NCBI GenBank assembly: GCA_015847255.1 | Contig: JADLZK010009020.1 | Coordinates: 62,001-126,000, forward strand | DNA length: 64,000 nt | DNA from: Hyparrhenia diplandra | Taxonomy: Eukaryota > Streptophyta > Magnoliopsida > Poales > Poaceae | Direction: 5' to 3' | Part shown: in pieces, positions 24,334 through 35,915 of the stretch | Position numbering within the stretch: position 1 is the first letter of the stretch | How the letters are laid out: every line of letters begins with the position of its first letter | Notes under the pieces: model-generated | The model's database searches: none | The model's input: only the letters and a program-made list of their open reading frames with translations | What the model was told of the DNA's origin: nothing | Program-made: the position numbers and the translations under genes

Positions 24334-27300
24334 ATGAATGGCCTTATATGGAACTGCAGAAGTACATTTGAAATCTGGGGTTGCAACCTTTCTCAAAAAT
24401 CTTATATATGATTACCAGTTTGATTTTATTGGTCTCCAAGAGACATTGATTGAAACATGTGATGAAAAAATTACAAGAAGGTTTGATGCAAACAAAGATT
24501 ATCTCGGCTGAGTAATCCAGCAAAAGGTAAATCTGGTGGGATTTTAGTTGGTGTTAAAATAGATTTATATGATATTAGCTCCTTCCAAAGGGGTGAATAT
24601 ATGTTGCAAGTCAATCTTTGGGACAAAATCAATAAAAATAAATGGAATCTCTTGATAGTATATGGTGCCCCTCATGATGAGAAAAAGATAGAGTTTTTAA
24701 CAGAACTTTCTAGATTTTGTTCTAACAACTGTGACCCATTGATTATTGGTGGGGACTTTAATATCATCAGATTTGCATATGAGAAAAATAAACCTCTTGG
24801 TCTCCATAGACATTACGCTATGTTCAACACCTTAATCAATTTTTTTTTTTTGAATTAAGGGAGATAGTGATGATTTGAAGGCTTATACACTTGGACTAAT
24901 AACCAAGATGACCCTACCCCGGAGAAATTAGATAGAATTTTAGTAACTCAAAAGTGGGAGGATATCTTTCCACTAGCCATGGTCAAGAAACTCCCAAGAG
25001 AGCTCTCGACCACAACCCCTTGATTTTATCTTACGGCCAAGCCAAAAACCTAAGAGTATTCAATTGATTTGAATTAAGGCGGCTTTGTAATCCGGACTTT
25101 ACGCCAAATGTCCAAAAATATGGGACAGGCCTTGTAGAGCTAAATCAGCCCTGGATAAAATTCAACAAAAGTTGAAATTGTTTAAGCAATTCTTCAAAGG
25201 TGGGGTTTTAGCATTCAAGGAGAATTAAGGAAAAAAGGATCAGTATTTACGAGAATATTAAAGAGTTAGAATTAATGAAAGAAAAAGATGAGTTAGATGC
25301 TGCTCAATCTCTATGGAAATCTCAGCTACTAAAGGAGAATTATTCCTTGTTAGAACAAGAAGAGTTGTATTGGTTCAATAGAAGTCATGAACAATGGTTA
25401 TTGAAAGGGGACAATAATACTAGTTATTTTCACAAAATTGCTAATGGAAAAGAAGAAAAACAAACATTTTATCTTTTGAAAAAGATGGGGTTATTATTGA
25501 GGGTGATAAAGAACTTCTGCAAACATGCCAATGAATACTATACTAAACTATTTGGTCCCGAGGAAAGTCATGATATTCATCTTGATACCTCTCTCTGGGA
25601 TGATTTACCCAAAGTTGAGGAATCAGATAATGCCATATTATGTCGAGTCATTTTTTCGAGAATGAAATTAAGACAACTCTCTTCCAAATGGAAAAGAACA
25701 AGGCTGCTTAGGACGATAAAATTCCAATTGAATTTTATCAAACATGTTGGAGTATCATCAAAGATGACATTGTCCAATTTGTTTGAAGACTTTCATAATG
25801 GAAAAGTTAACATTAGCATCTTTGAATTATGGAATCATAACCTTGCTGCCAAAAAAAGCTGATGCTTCAATTATCCAACAGTACAGACCAATTTGTCTTT
25901 TAAAAGCATGCGTATAAACTCATTACCAAGGTTCTCACTTTGAGAATTGAAAACATGGGTGATAAACTTATACATAATAATCAAACTGCTTTCATGAAAG
26001 GCAGGAATATAATGAGTGGTGTTATGATTCTTCATGAAATCTTACATGAAACAAAAAGAAGATCGAAAGGGGTATAATTCTTAAACTCGACTTTGAGAAG
26101 GCGTATGACAAAGTGAATTGGAGCTTTCTTTTTGAAATACTATCTCTTTCGAGGCTTCTCGAAATGGTGTTCATGGATTCAACAAGTGGTATCGGGGGGA
26201 CAGTTAGTGTCAAATTGAATGACCTAATTGGCCCCTATATTAAAAGTTTTAAAGGAGTTCGTCAAGGAGATCCCCTCTCTCCAATTCTTTTTTAATTTCG
26301 TGGTGATGGCTTGACTAGAATGATTGTCAAAGCTCGGGGAGAATGGTTTATTCACGGCCTAGTTGATCATATATTTGATAAAGGGATTGCGGTCTTACAA
26401 TATGCCGGCGACACTATTATTTGCCTAAAACATGATTTGGTGCAACCAATATGAAAATGCTATTGTATATGTATGAGTTGATGGCTGGTTTAAAGATTAA
26501 CTTTAATAAAAGTGAAGTGGTCATTGTGAATGATAATGATAATCTGGCTGATGTGTATGCTGATATCTTCAATTTTCAGATTGGATACTTTCCTATTAAA
26601 TACTTAGGGGTAATTTTTGTCGGTCAAGCAAATTACATATTGTTGATTGGTTGCCTTTGTATGAGAAAAGTAGTAAAAAACTTGATGTATGGAAAGGAGG
26701 CACTTCGACAATTCTTTGGTAGGAAGATTTTGATCCAAACAAGTCTTAGTAACTCTACCATCTATCACATGTCCATGTACTTATTCCCAAAGACTATTGT
26801 TAAAAAATTGGATCAGTTATGCGAGAAGCTTTTTTTCGGCAAGGGGTGGTACTAAAAAAAGTATCATCTCATAAGATGGGTGATTATTACCAAATCAATC
26901 AAGAAGGGTGGTGCGGGAATTAAAGACATTAGAAAGATGAACTTAAGCCTTCTTTGTAAATGGCTTTGGAAATTGGAAAATGAAGATGGTATTTGGCAGC
27001 AAATCATTAGATATAAATATTTGAAAAATGAGTCTATCACCACTGTCAAATCCAGACAGTCAGACTCCCCCATTTGGAAAGATCTCCTCAAAGTTAGGGA
27101 TATTTATCTACATGGGAGGAAACTAATAGTAGGTGATGGCAAAAAGGTTTTATTCTGGAGAGATAGATGGATGTATGATAGTTCTCTTGCTGATCTATAT
27201 CCTGATCTTTTCATTATGAATCAGCAAAAGAATATCACAGTTCATCAAGCCCTTAATAATCTTACTAGTATAACCTTTACTAGATTCTTGGTTGACAGAT

Positions 27301-28017
27301 GGAAGACCCAATGGGAGAATATTTTAAATGACATTAAGAACATCAACCTATCTGAGCATTCAGATAAGGTGATATGGAGATTTAGTCCTAAGAAAGTCTT
27401 TTCAGTCAAATCAGCTTATGATATGTTGAATGCCACAGATAATGGCTTCTATCATAAGCAAATTTGGAAGAGTAAAATCCCAGCAAAGATTAAAATTTTC
27501 TTGTGGCTTATGATGAACAATGCAATTCTAACTAAGGACAATCTTCTTAGGAGAAAATGGCAGGGTAGTCCTGACTGCTATTTTTGCCAAGAACCTGAAA
27601 GCATTCAACATTTATTTTTCAGTGCAATATTTCTAAAGTAGTATGGGCAACTTTTTGCTACATGTTTGGGTGCCTCTGACATTCCCACAAATCTCAATCA
27701 TTGCTGGATGTGGTGTAACAAATGGATTCCAAACTGTAAACATTTCCATACACTTGGTATAGCTGCCATAATCTGGGCGATATGGAAAGCTAGAAATTCT
27801 GCTTGTTTTGATGGGAAAGTGATAAAAAACCCCATGTCTATTTTTTGTCATGCTGGAGCCTTAATCAAATATTGGGCAGGCTTCTACTCTGAAGAGGAAG
27901 AAAAGGAGATCATCAGCGGCATCGACTCTGTTCTTCAGTTCGCGGTGAAGATGCTATGCAAGAAGTCGAAGACAGACGTCAAGCGCCTGGATCAAGACGG
28001 TGGAAGCTCCCAGGATT
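24334..28017 (+). pseudogene. LINE ORF2: APE endonuclease, reverse transcriptase, zf-RVT tail, degenerate
   Basis: The catalytic protein of the LINE. The endonuclease part starts MNGLIWNCR and keeps IGLQET (about 24430) and GGDFN (about 24750). The RT part keeps QYRPICLL (about 25880), LDFEKAYDKVNW (about 26080-26115) and GVRQGDPLSPILF (about 26256-26295). The catalytic box YADD is altered to YAGD (about 26401). The C-terminal region has SKIPAKIKIFLWLMM and CYFCQEPESIQHLFF (zf-RVT-like), ending near 28017. At least a dozen frame breaks and stops occur, so no active protein is made. Endonuclease plus RT order is that of L1-clade plant LINEs. Confidence 0.85.
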
Positions 28018-28353
28018 GAAGGACTGCCGAGTTCTTACACTGCAGGAAACTTTTGGAATGTGTCTGATTCCATACGTCTTGCTCTTTTGGTTGATGGAAT
28101 GCTCCAAACTTGTCGTAACTGTTTTTCTGATACTCTGTCTGTACGTAGGCCCTAGTATGGTCTCGTCGCTTAAATCAGGGTACGGTGTACCCCCAGTAGT
28201 TGCTACTTTATGGTATCTAGCTTCGTATCTGTCTGGTCCTCCAGGCTGCTTTTCTCTGGTTCTGCTCTAAGTCTGTAACAAAACACGATGTATTTCCGTT
28301 ATCCTTAATGGAAATGAGGGGTCCTCGGTTCTAAAAAAAAGATATTGAGGATC

Positions 28354-28398
28354 AAATATATAGCTACTTTTTTTTTCAAAAAAAATATATAGCTACTT
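28354..28398. repeat. 16-bp direct duplication around a T/A micro-insert
   Basis: AAATATATAGCTACTT occurs at 28354-28369 and 28383-28398, separated by 13 bases TTTTTTTCAAAAA. The paralogous site at 10885-10901 has a single copy. It looks like another minimal poly(A)-type retro-insertion right beside the LINE, or a slippage product. Confidence 0.5.
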
Positions 28399-30072
28399 AA
28401 GTAGTAATGATAAGATTAACTAGTACTGGCAGTACATAATCACCAACTTGTTGCATATACTACTAGTTGTCAGTCGGCGCGGCCGCTGGAGCTGGATCAA
28501 GCACGTGGAGCTGAAACTTAGTTCCCGTTGCCATGACAGTTGAGAGGAATGAGAGGGCTGAAAATGGTAGATTTTTGGTGAACTGGTTGATCTCGTAGCA
28601 AAATTTGTGTTAAAGGTCACATTTGCCTTCAGTATAAAGGGCCTCAGACAGATTTTTGTTATTGTCAGTTTTAGTAATATTCTTATCAGCGAGTTTAGTA
28701 ATGCACTTGATGATTTACTCAAATATCATAAGCGCAATGCAACGGCGATCACCGCAAGGGCTTCATGACTTCACTCTACCACAAGTCAGTGCCCCCCTTC
28801 TGAAGTGAAGAGAAGTAGGAAACATACACGAAACTGCTGAAATTTAAATAGATCAGAAATGTTTTGCTGATTCACAATTAGATGTTTCATCCATAGATAC
28901 TAACTCTCCAATCGTATCAGTTTATATGTTCTCATGACACGGCAGTATGAGGGCTGGAATGCCTGCAAACACACAACTGGATAAACTATACTACTGTATA
29001 CTGTAGTCTGTACCCAAACTGAAAAACATGACAATGTCTTCCTTGACAACTGAAAATAATTTGCCTAAGTTGCCTTCCTTGGGATTTGGCAGTATTTTCA
29101 AATGACATTATTTGCTCACCTGAAAATAATTTGCTCACCTGACCTGATCAAAGATAGTATTTGTAAGCCATTTGTGCGCCAATATTTTTCCCAATTATTT
29201 TTCTTCCAGGTTTTTGACAGGCCAAATTTCCACTATTCAAGATCTGAACATTTGAATTTTGCATTGTAACACCATTAACAGTTAGCTGCTTGATGAACGT
29301 CTCTGCCTCCCACAGCTAGAAGTGTGAGAGAGTGGGGATTTTTTTAACCATCCCAGAATCCTCAGCACCATGTCCATCACTGACATACTTGGCTGTTTCA
29401 TTCATGATGCCCAAAATTAAACACAAATTAGTGATTGACAGTTCATGCAGGGGCATTATTAGTGTCATAAAACTCGTTGGTTCTCAAACAAGATAGAACA
29501 TGCCCAGAAGCGATTGTTGGAACTAATTTGTAAAGTTTTTTTTTTAATGCAAAGTTTTTTTTTTTTTGGTAATGAATGCCTACAAGCTTTTGGGAAGCTA
29601 TAATAACTAAGGTAAGATCCTTGATAAATTGCAAGTATTACCTATGCAATGCAAGATTCACCTACTTGAAGTGCTCGAGTTATTGGTACAGTCCACAGGT
29701 CAGGTGAGCATTTTAATTTCTTCGATTGGCAATCAACGCTAGCTTGAAATACTATCTTTGATCTGATACGCAGAGATCTAGTGATCAAGTTATTGGTACA
29801 GTCCACAGGTCAGAGAGATCTAGTGATCGTAACCGAACAGTGACAGCAGGTTCCAGAGTTGTAACCACCATTTCTATCGACTTGAGCACAAGGAATTGCA
29901 ACAACACGTGATCTTGAACCTTCTCATAGCACGTTCATTCCAGAATCTGAGAAGCAACAAAGAGCATTTAGGTTCACATAAAGAGGAAGAGGGAGATAGG
30001 GGGGGGCGGGGAGTTATAATCAGAGAAAGCAGAAGTACAACAAAAACTATGTACCTTAATGGAGTTTCATCG
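28399..30072. repeat. Non-coding flank between the LINE and NLR-4
   Basis: This joins the NLR-3 5' flank (matching 10900-11000) to the NLR-4 3' flank (matching 12700-13330 and 51730-52560). The word GGTACAGTCCACAGGTCAG occurs twice, at about 29687 and 29794. The predicted terminal intron of NLR-4 lies at about 29948-30055. No gene is recognised. Confidence 0.55.
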
Positions 30073-32624
30073 CTAATATGTCAATATGTGAAGGGTGGGA
30101 TGATTGGGGTGGGCTTGAATAGCGTGTCTCACTGCAGCCTCTGCTTCTTCCACATCCTCCTTGCTGCTGCCTCCAGATCCTAACCAAACATCCAAATCCT
30201 GAAGCAGCGACAGATTGCGCAGTCCCAAGTCGAAACCACCGCTGATTTTTCTTATCCTCTGTACTGTGAAATCCAACACAAGTTCTGTGAGCCTCGGCAT
30301 AGCTCCTTGCTCAAACACCACTGGCCCTCCAAATCAGTGCAACCAGCAGCACACCAAGCATGGGAATGTACAATCACCAATGATGAATCTCCCTTGAATC
30401 CCAAGATCCTTGTGACCTACTGTCAACTCTAGACGGTACAGAGATGGCAACCTTCCAAGGATTTCGAGATCCTCCTGCTGCAGCCCCCTCACGCTAATGG
30501 TGAGGTAGGAAAGGTCTGCAAGGAGCAGGGGATCCAATTTCACCCAAGCAGGCAACTTAGAAAACCAGCAGGAGCTCCATAGTTCCAAATGACAGAGATG
30601 TCTTGGGGCAACGACTTCCCAACCATCCAACATGCATTCACCAGAATTGATCTGGATTTCTAGACTCTGGATTTTATGCAGCATGTTTAGGCACTGCACT
30701 AAGGATTTATCCAAGAAGTTGTTCCATTTAGTTTTGCCAATAATTGTCAGCACCTTCAGCTCTGTTGGATAGCCCAGTTCCTGTACAATATCTGTGGAGT
30801 CAATGTGGATGCCTACAAACGAAAGCTCTTCAAGGGCTGTCAAGCTCCTGATCCCTTTTGGCACTCTTGTGCATGCATCAATGCATAGGCACATCAATTG
30901 TGTTAGCTGAACAACAGCCCACGGCAAGCTATGCATATCATTTCCCTAACATCTAATATTTGTAGAAACTTTAGGTTTCCTATTTCTTCAGGGAGCTGAT
31001 CAATACATGTCTCTCTTAGTCCTAGGTACCTCAAATGAAGTAAATTACCAAGGTACTTAAGGCTATAGCCTTGTGAAAGATTACATTGTTCTAAATCCAG
31101 TACACGCAAAATTCTAAACCTCTCAAGTGTTGATGCATAATCAAAAGCAGATGGAAAGGCAATAACGGACCTCACATGTTCTATGCTTGATCTAGCTTCA
31201 GTTATACAATGACCAGCGTTGCCATTTTGAAGGGATAGCCTATGAACCTTTTCTGATACAGATGAGTGACCAAGACTGTTCCATACAGTAACAAAGTTTT
31301 CTTCCCTTGACAAGGAGCTTATAAGATCAAGCACCATGTCATGTACATGGCAAGATTCTACTATGTTTCTATATGTGCTGTCGTAATACTTGGGTTGAAT
31401 CATGCTTCTATTAACATTATCATTGAAGTAACTCTCCCCAATTTCAAATAAGCTCTTCCCTTCTTTTCCAGACTGGATAAAACATTCAGCTATCCACAAC
31501 CATATTAAACGATCCCTAGAAATTTTATAATCCTCTGGAAACATACTTAAAGATAACAAGCAAGTCCTTAGATGTGATGGCATAGCGTAATAGATGAGTG
31601 ACAAAACCTTTCTCATCTTCTCTATGGTATTATCCTTCTGTAGTCCAGCACCAATTGAGTTGCACACATCATACAAATCCAATTTGTTTCTTCCTTTACT
31701 AGCCAACAAACTAGCGATCGTGATAATAGCCAAGGGAACACCATCACATTTCTTTAGTATTCTATTTGATACTTCTTCTAGCTGTTTATCAGGGCATTTG
31801 TCTTTGTCTTCTTTGCCAAATATTCTTCCATACATTAATATCCTAGAGTTCTCAGGAGAAAGGGGCTTCATCTTGTAAGGACTACCAATTTCTTCAGCAA
31901 CTTTGAAAATACGAGTAGTCGTGATGATCCTGTATTCAACACTGTCATCCGGCAAAGCACATCTGATCATTTCCCAGTTTGAGATTTCCCATATGTCATC
32001 AATAATAACTAAGTACCTGGGCATATTGAACAACAAAAGGCCATGTCACTAATAAGGAAATTGAGAACTAAAATTCTAATCTTTCTTATATGTGTTGTGC
32101 ATGTTGTATAACTGAGGGATAGAAGGTTCATTAGTTGGTACCACATTCATCAGCAAGGGAAACAAGATAAAAGCAATGGGGTGGCCCCTGCGCCTACTGT
32201 GTTCCACATTGGTAGTTGAAAGTCTTCAAAAGTTACTATATATTGGTTCCAAAAGAATTCAATATATAATTGGCTAATCCTTAGCCTTTTTCTAAAAATT
32301 TTCAATCCTATTTTATTTTGATAAATTCTGAAAACGTGCCCAGCCAAAACAAAGCTTCTGGTTTTGCTTACATTTCTTGAAGTAAGTGACAGGAGCTCTG
32401 TTTTACAATTAAGAGAGAAGAAAGAGTATTGACATCTAAAAAGGAGCTATATCAAATGTTCCAACCTGTGCTGGGTCACAAGTTCCAACCACCAGTCGGA
32501 AGTTAAGACCCGTGCAGGGTTGGAAGTTCTGATTTTCCATGTACTAAATCCTGATCAATCTGAAATATAGTCATATTTGTCAAACCTTCTAAATAAAATT
32601 CCACAAAATAATTTGATGACTAGT

Positions 32625-32718
<94 letters not shown>

Positions 32719-33528
32719 TACCTCTTCTCTCGCAGGAATACTCTTAGCTCGTCAATAACATTGACACTTGCAGAATTGTACTTGTCTAGTTGATAGAACA
32801 TGTCCTTGAATAATCGATCCATATCTGGAGTTTGAGACACCGATACAAAAGCTGAGCAATCAAACTGCAGTCTAAGCTTTTCATACACCACATTAGCAAG
32901 AGTTGTTTTTCCTAAACCTCCAAATCCCACAATGGAAACTATTTTTTCTTGCTGCTTCGACAGTCCATTTCCTTCTGTGAGGATCTTAATTATCTCCTCT
33001 CTCGCGTCGTCGATGCCAACTAGTCCTGTCATCTTCTCATACCGAACTAACATGCGAGGATCAACAAACTTTGGCAGGTTTATCAACACTGCAGTTAACC
33101 TCGTACCTGCTGCGCCGACCATGCACCTCTGCGACACGACTCTTGATGTCTCTGATGTCAACGGCAATCTTGTGGCAAATCTTGGGCTGCATCAAGGAAC
33201 CAAGGGCCTTGTCAACGAATTTCTTGATTCCATGCCTTTTGGCCGGTTGATGATCGCCTTTCACTTGCACCATGAACGTGTCGATGCTGTCCTCTATGTC
33301 ATAGGACAGCTCTCTCACATTCTTCGCCCATATCTTATCCCCACTACGAAGCTGGTCAGGTGGAGTCCTGGAGATATCCTCAAGGCAGCCTTCATGCTCT
33401 CAAGTTCGGCTTGGAGGAACCTGACCCCTCCCTTGACCTCCTTTTGCAGGCTGTATTCATCGGCAAGAAGCTCAGGGAGCTTGGGGAGGACGGAGGAGGC
33501 TTGGCAGTGCCCCAAGCACGACCTCCAT
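30073..33528 (-). pseudogene. NLR-4: heavily decayed CC-NB-ARC-LRR gene
   Basis: Exon 1 maps to 33528-32722 and exon 2 to 32016-30073, joined KR|YLVIIDDIW over a 705-bp intron. Compared with the paralogues, exon 1 has a ~7-bp insertion near 33490 (after MEVVLGALPSLL), a 1-bp deletion near 33383 and a 4-bp insertion near 33069. Exon 2 has a frameshift near 30930-30950 and a TGA at 30334-30336. The recognisable motifs (P-loop GFGGLGKTT, ITTTR, GVPLAI, FPEDY, VHD, LRRs) are still clear, so decay is recent relative to duplication. The donor region abuts an 86-bp AT microsatellite. No functional product is expected. Confidence 0.88.
32631..32716. repeat. (AT)n microsatellite in the NLR-4 intron
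   Basis: An uninterrupted run of about 43 AT dinucleotides starts within five bases of the NLR-4 exon 1 donor site. It is likely hypervariable in length and a candidate marker site. No other function is inferred. Confidence 0.95.
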
Positions 33529-34540
33529 TGATCCTGTTGGCACAGGGGAGGGGCGTGCGTTGTCAGATGGTGAAGGATTAGGGGGCGCTAAGTAACTGGT
33601 AGAGCTGCTTCAGGAGCTATTTCTGCATCTCGTCAACCAAATGGACACGGGGAAACAAAGGAGTCCCGCGAAACCCGCTGAGAGAAGGGGAAGATGGAAG
33701 ATTGGAGCTGAAGATTTTAGCTTTCTCCTCCTCCTTCGTCAGATCCGTGGTCCTCGGGCGGATTTGCTCCCGGCGTAGCTGTGGGCACGCGCCGAGAAGA
33801 CGGCCGCCGGGTTGGCGCGCGGAGAAGATGGTGTGACCGCGCCGCTTGCACGGGCGCTGAGGAGACGCCGGCCGAGGGCACCGCTGCGGGGACATGCGCG
33901 GAGGCGGCGCGGGGCCTGTGGCCGCAACGGCGGCGCTTTGCGAGTCCGGCGGTGCGAGGTGTGGTCGTGCGGTGGTGTGGAGAAAGCACAGAAGCGAATC
34001 TGGGTAGCGTTGACTTGGTGACTACCCAATTGGCAGCTTGGGAGCCGACAGGTACCCTTGTTGATCCGGATTGCCGACAGTGGCCAGACATCTACTTTAG
34101 TGGTCAGGCATTGGCAATTCACAATGCAATGGGAATTCTGGCTGTGCTTCGATAATGAAGATCGTTGCCATTTTGAGCTCTGTTCTTGGCGTCCAATAGC
34201 TCTAGACCGCGCATCGATCTCTATTCTTGACTCAACACTAATTACTCAGTAGCAACTGTCTGTAACACATGGTGTTAGCTCCATGTGTCCATTGTTAGTG
34301 GCGTTTGAAACGAGCCTGGATTTTGCGAAAAAAAAATATACAAAATACTAGCTGTTTGAAAAATTTGTAGGCAAACATTGTAAACCAATCAAAGAGTGTG
34401 GAGATCAAATTTGGCACCGAACCCTATGTACTGGGCATTACTAAAGCGAAAACAAGCTGCCGCCTTTGATGGTGGTGCTTCATCTACCAAGATGGATCTG
34501 CTGCTACGCTAGGTGGAGGAACTCCACCTTGCTGATGTCA
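33529..34540. other. 5' flank of NLR-4 with a GC-rich block of unknown origin
   Basis: A GC-rich segment (about 33720-34000) is open in several frames. The longest plus-strand frame, 33781-34155, resembles no known family. From about 34180 to 34330 the sequence (ctctgttcttggcg, then a gttagtggcgtttgaaacga-like stretch) is a distant copy of the block after the DUF716 relics at 11960 and 62290. No gene is called. Confidence 0.4.
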
Positions 34541-35915
34541 TTGTAGCCTGTCTTCGTTGATATATATATACTCATGACAGTACAAGTGCTACATCAAGAA
34601 GGACTACAACAGAACAAACAACTGATTACACTACTGTACCCTGACTGAAAACTAAAGATTACAATGCCTTCCGTTGCAACTGAAAAATAACATTTGGCAA
34701 CCCCTTGCAAGCCAAATGTATGACAGCACTTTTCCAAAGCATTGTGTCTTCCACTCCTGGCTGTTGACCCCTCCATGGCCTCATGATTTGATGAACAGCT
34801 AAATTTGGTCTCATGAATTGCCAACATCTGAACTAGGACTGCAACGCCATTAGCAGTTACTTACATTGCTCGACGTTCCGTTTTGCAAGATGTTGTGAGT
34901 GAACAGGGTTGGGCATCCCAGAATCTTCTACACCAGATCCGTATCTATTAACAACCTCTGCTCGGCTGCTTCACGAAGACCAAAATCAACACAAACTAGT
35001 TAAGTTATTGCTTCTCAACAAGATCAACCATTTAAATTAGTGAAGTGAATGGCTACAACCTTTTTACTTAAACTAGCTTATAATAATCTTGTAATGCAAA
35101 CTTTCCTTTTTATTAATTCCAAAACATATGGAAAGAACAAATCAGTGATAATTATCAGAGAACAATAGTAATCTAAGGATATTATCCTAGTTGCCGATCT
35201 ACTAATAAAACTACAATAGTATATTATCCTAGAGTACCAATATGAAAACAACTTTTTGCTACTAATAAAACAAGGGAAAATTCCTTTTCTAAGAAACAAG
35301 GGAAAATTCCGTAGTTCTGCGTCTCTTTCCACTTCGGTCAGGCAACCATGTCCGTGGAGGTGAGGAGTAGCCACGATGGTGCCCTGCGGTGCGGCTGCAC
35401 GAAGGCATAAAAGAAGCCCTGGGTCCGGCCGGACGATCCCTCGCCTCGCTGTTCCTCCCCAAGACGGGGCCCCGCTGCCCTCCCGGGTTGAGCGGCAAGC
35501 TTGCTCCTGCGCCCCTCCTCGTGCACGCATGTATGCCCTTCGTCATTGTCTGCTGCGTGTGAAAAGGCTGATTCATATCATCCACGGCCACAGGATTTAA
35601 TTTCTGAGATTTGCAAAGCAGCACAGCATTATCTTCGAAGGCTTTCTCTGAACTGGTCCAGCTAAATATCGGAGTCTGAAAAGTGAAGATAATAATAAGG
35701 AAAAAAAAAAAGAGGTCAGAATAAAGGTGAAAAGGCAGAGAAGCATGAACAATGGAGAAGAAGCAGGGAAGAATGATTTAGGTCAGAGGATCTGGGAAAA
35801 GAATAAGAGAACTACGGGCACACCTTATTAGTCCAGAATAAGCAGCATGTACATGTTCGTTCATCGGTCCATGAACCATTGCCAAATCTACCAAGAAACA
35901 ACGGGCAAGAGAAAT
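34541..35915. repeat. 3' flank of NLR-5 with an inserted GC-rich segment
   Basis: The left part (34560-35050) and right part (35600-35915) match the 3' flanks of the other NLRs (for example ttgcttctcaacaagatcaa near 35006). A GC-rich segment at about 35320-35540 has no counterpart in the other units and no recognisable protein. It may be an insertion. The last bases hold the NLR 3' intron acceptor GTTTCTTGGTAG|ATTTGG (minus strand) near 35890. Confidence 0.5.

Larger units (their letters stand above)
17422..28340 (+). mobile_element. LINE (L1-like non-LTR retrotransposon), full span, decayed, with nested insertion
   Basis: Bounded by perfect 14-bp target duplications GATATTGAGGATCA (17408-17421 and 28341-28354), with a short poly(A) tail at the 3' end (28333-28340). 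Its 10.9 kb contain a 3.0-kb nested LTR-type insertion, leaving about 7.9 kb of LINE. ORF1 has a basic RGG stretch, a CCHC zinc knuckle and a DUF4283-like region. ORF2 has endonuclease, reverse transcriptase and a zf-RVT-like tail. Stops and frameshifts are frequent, so it is dead. The empty site is preserved at 10872 in the neighbouring NLR unit. Confidence 0.92.
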
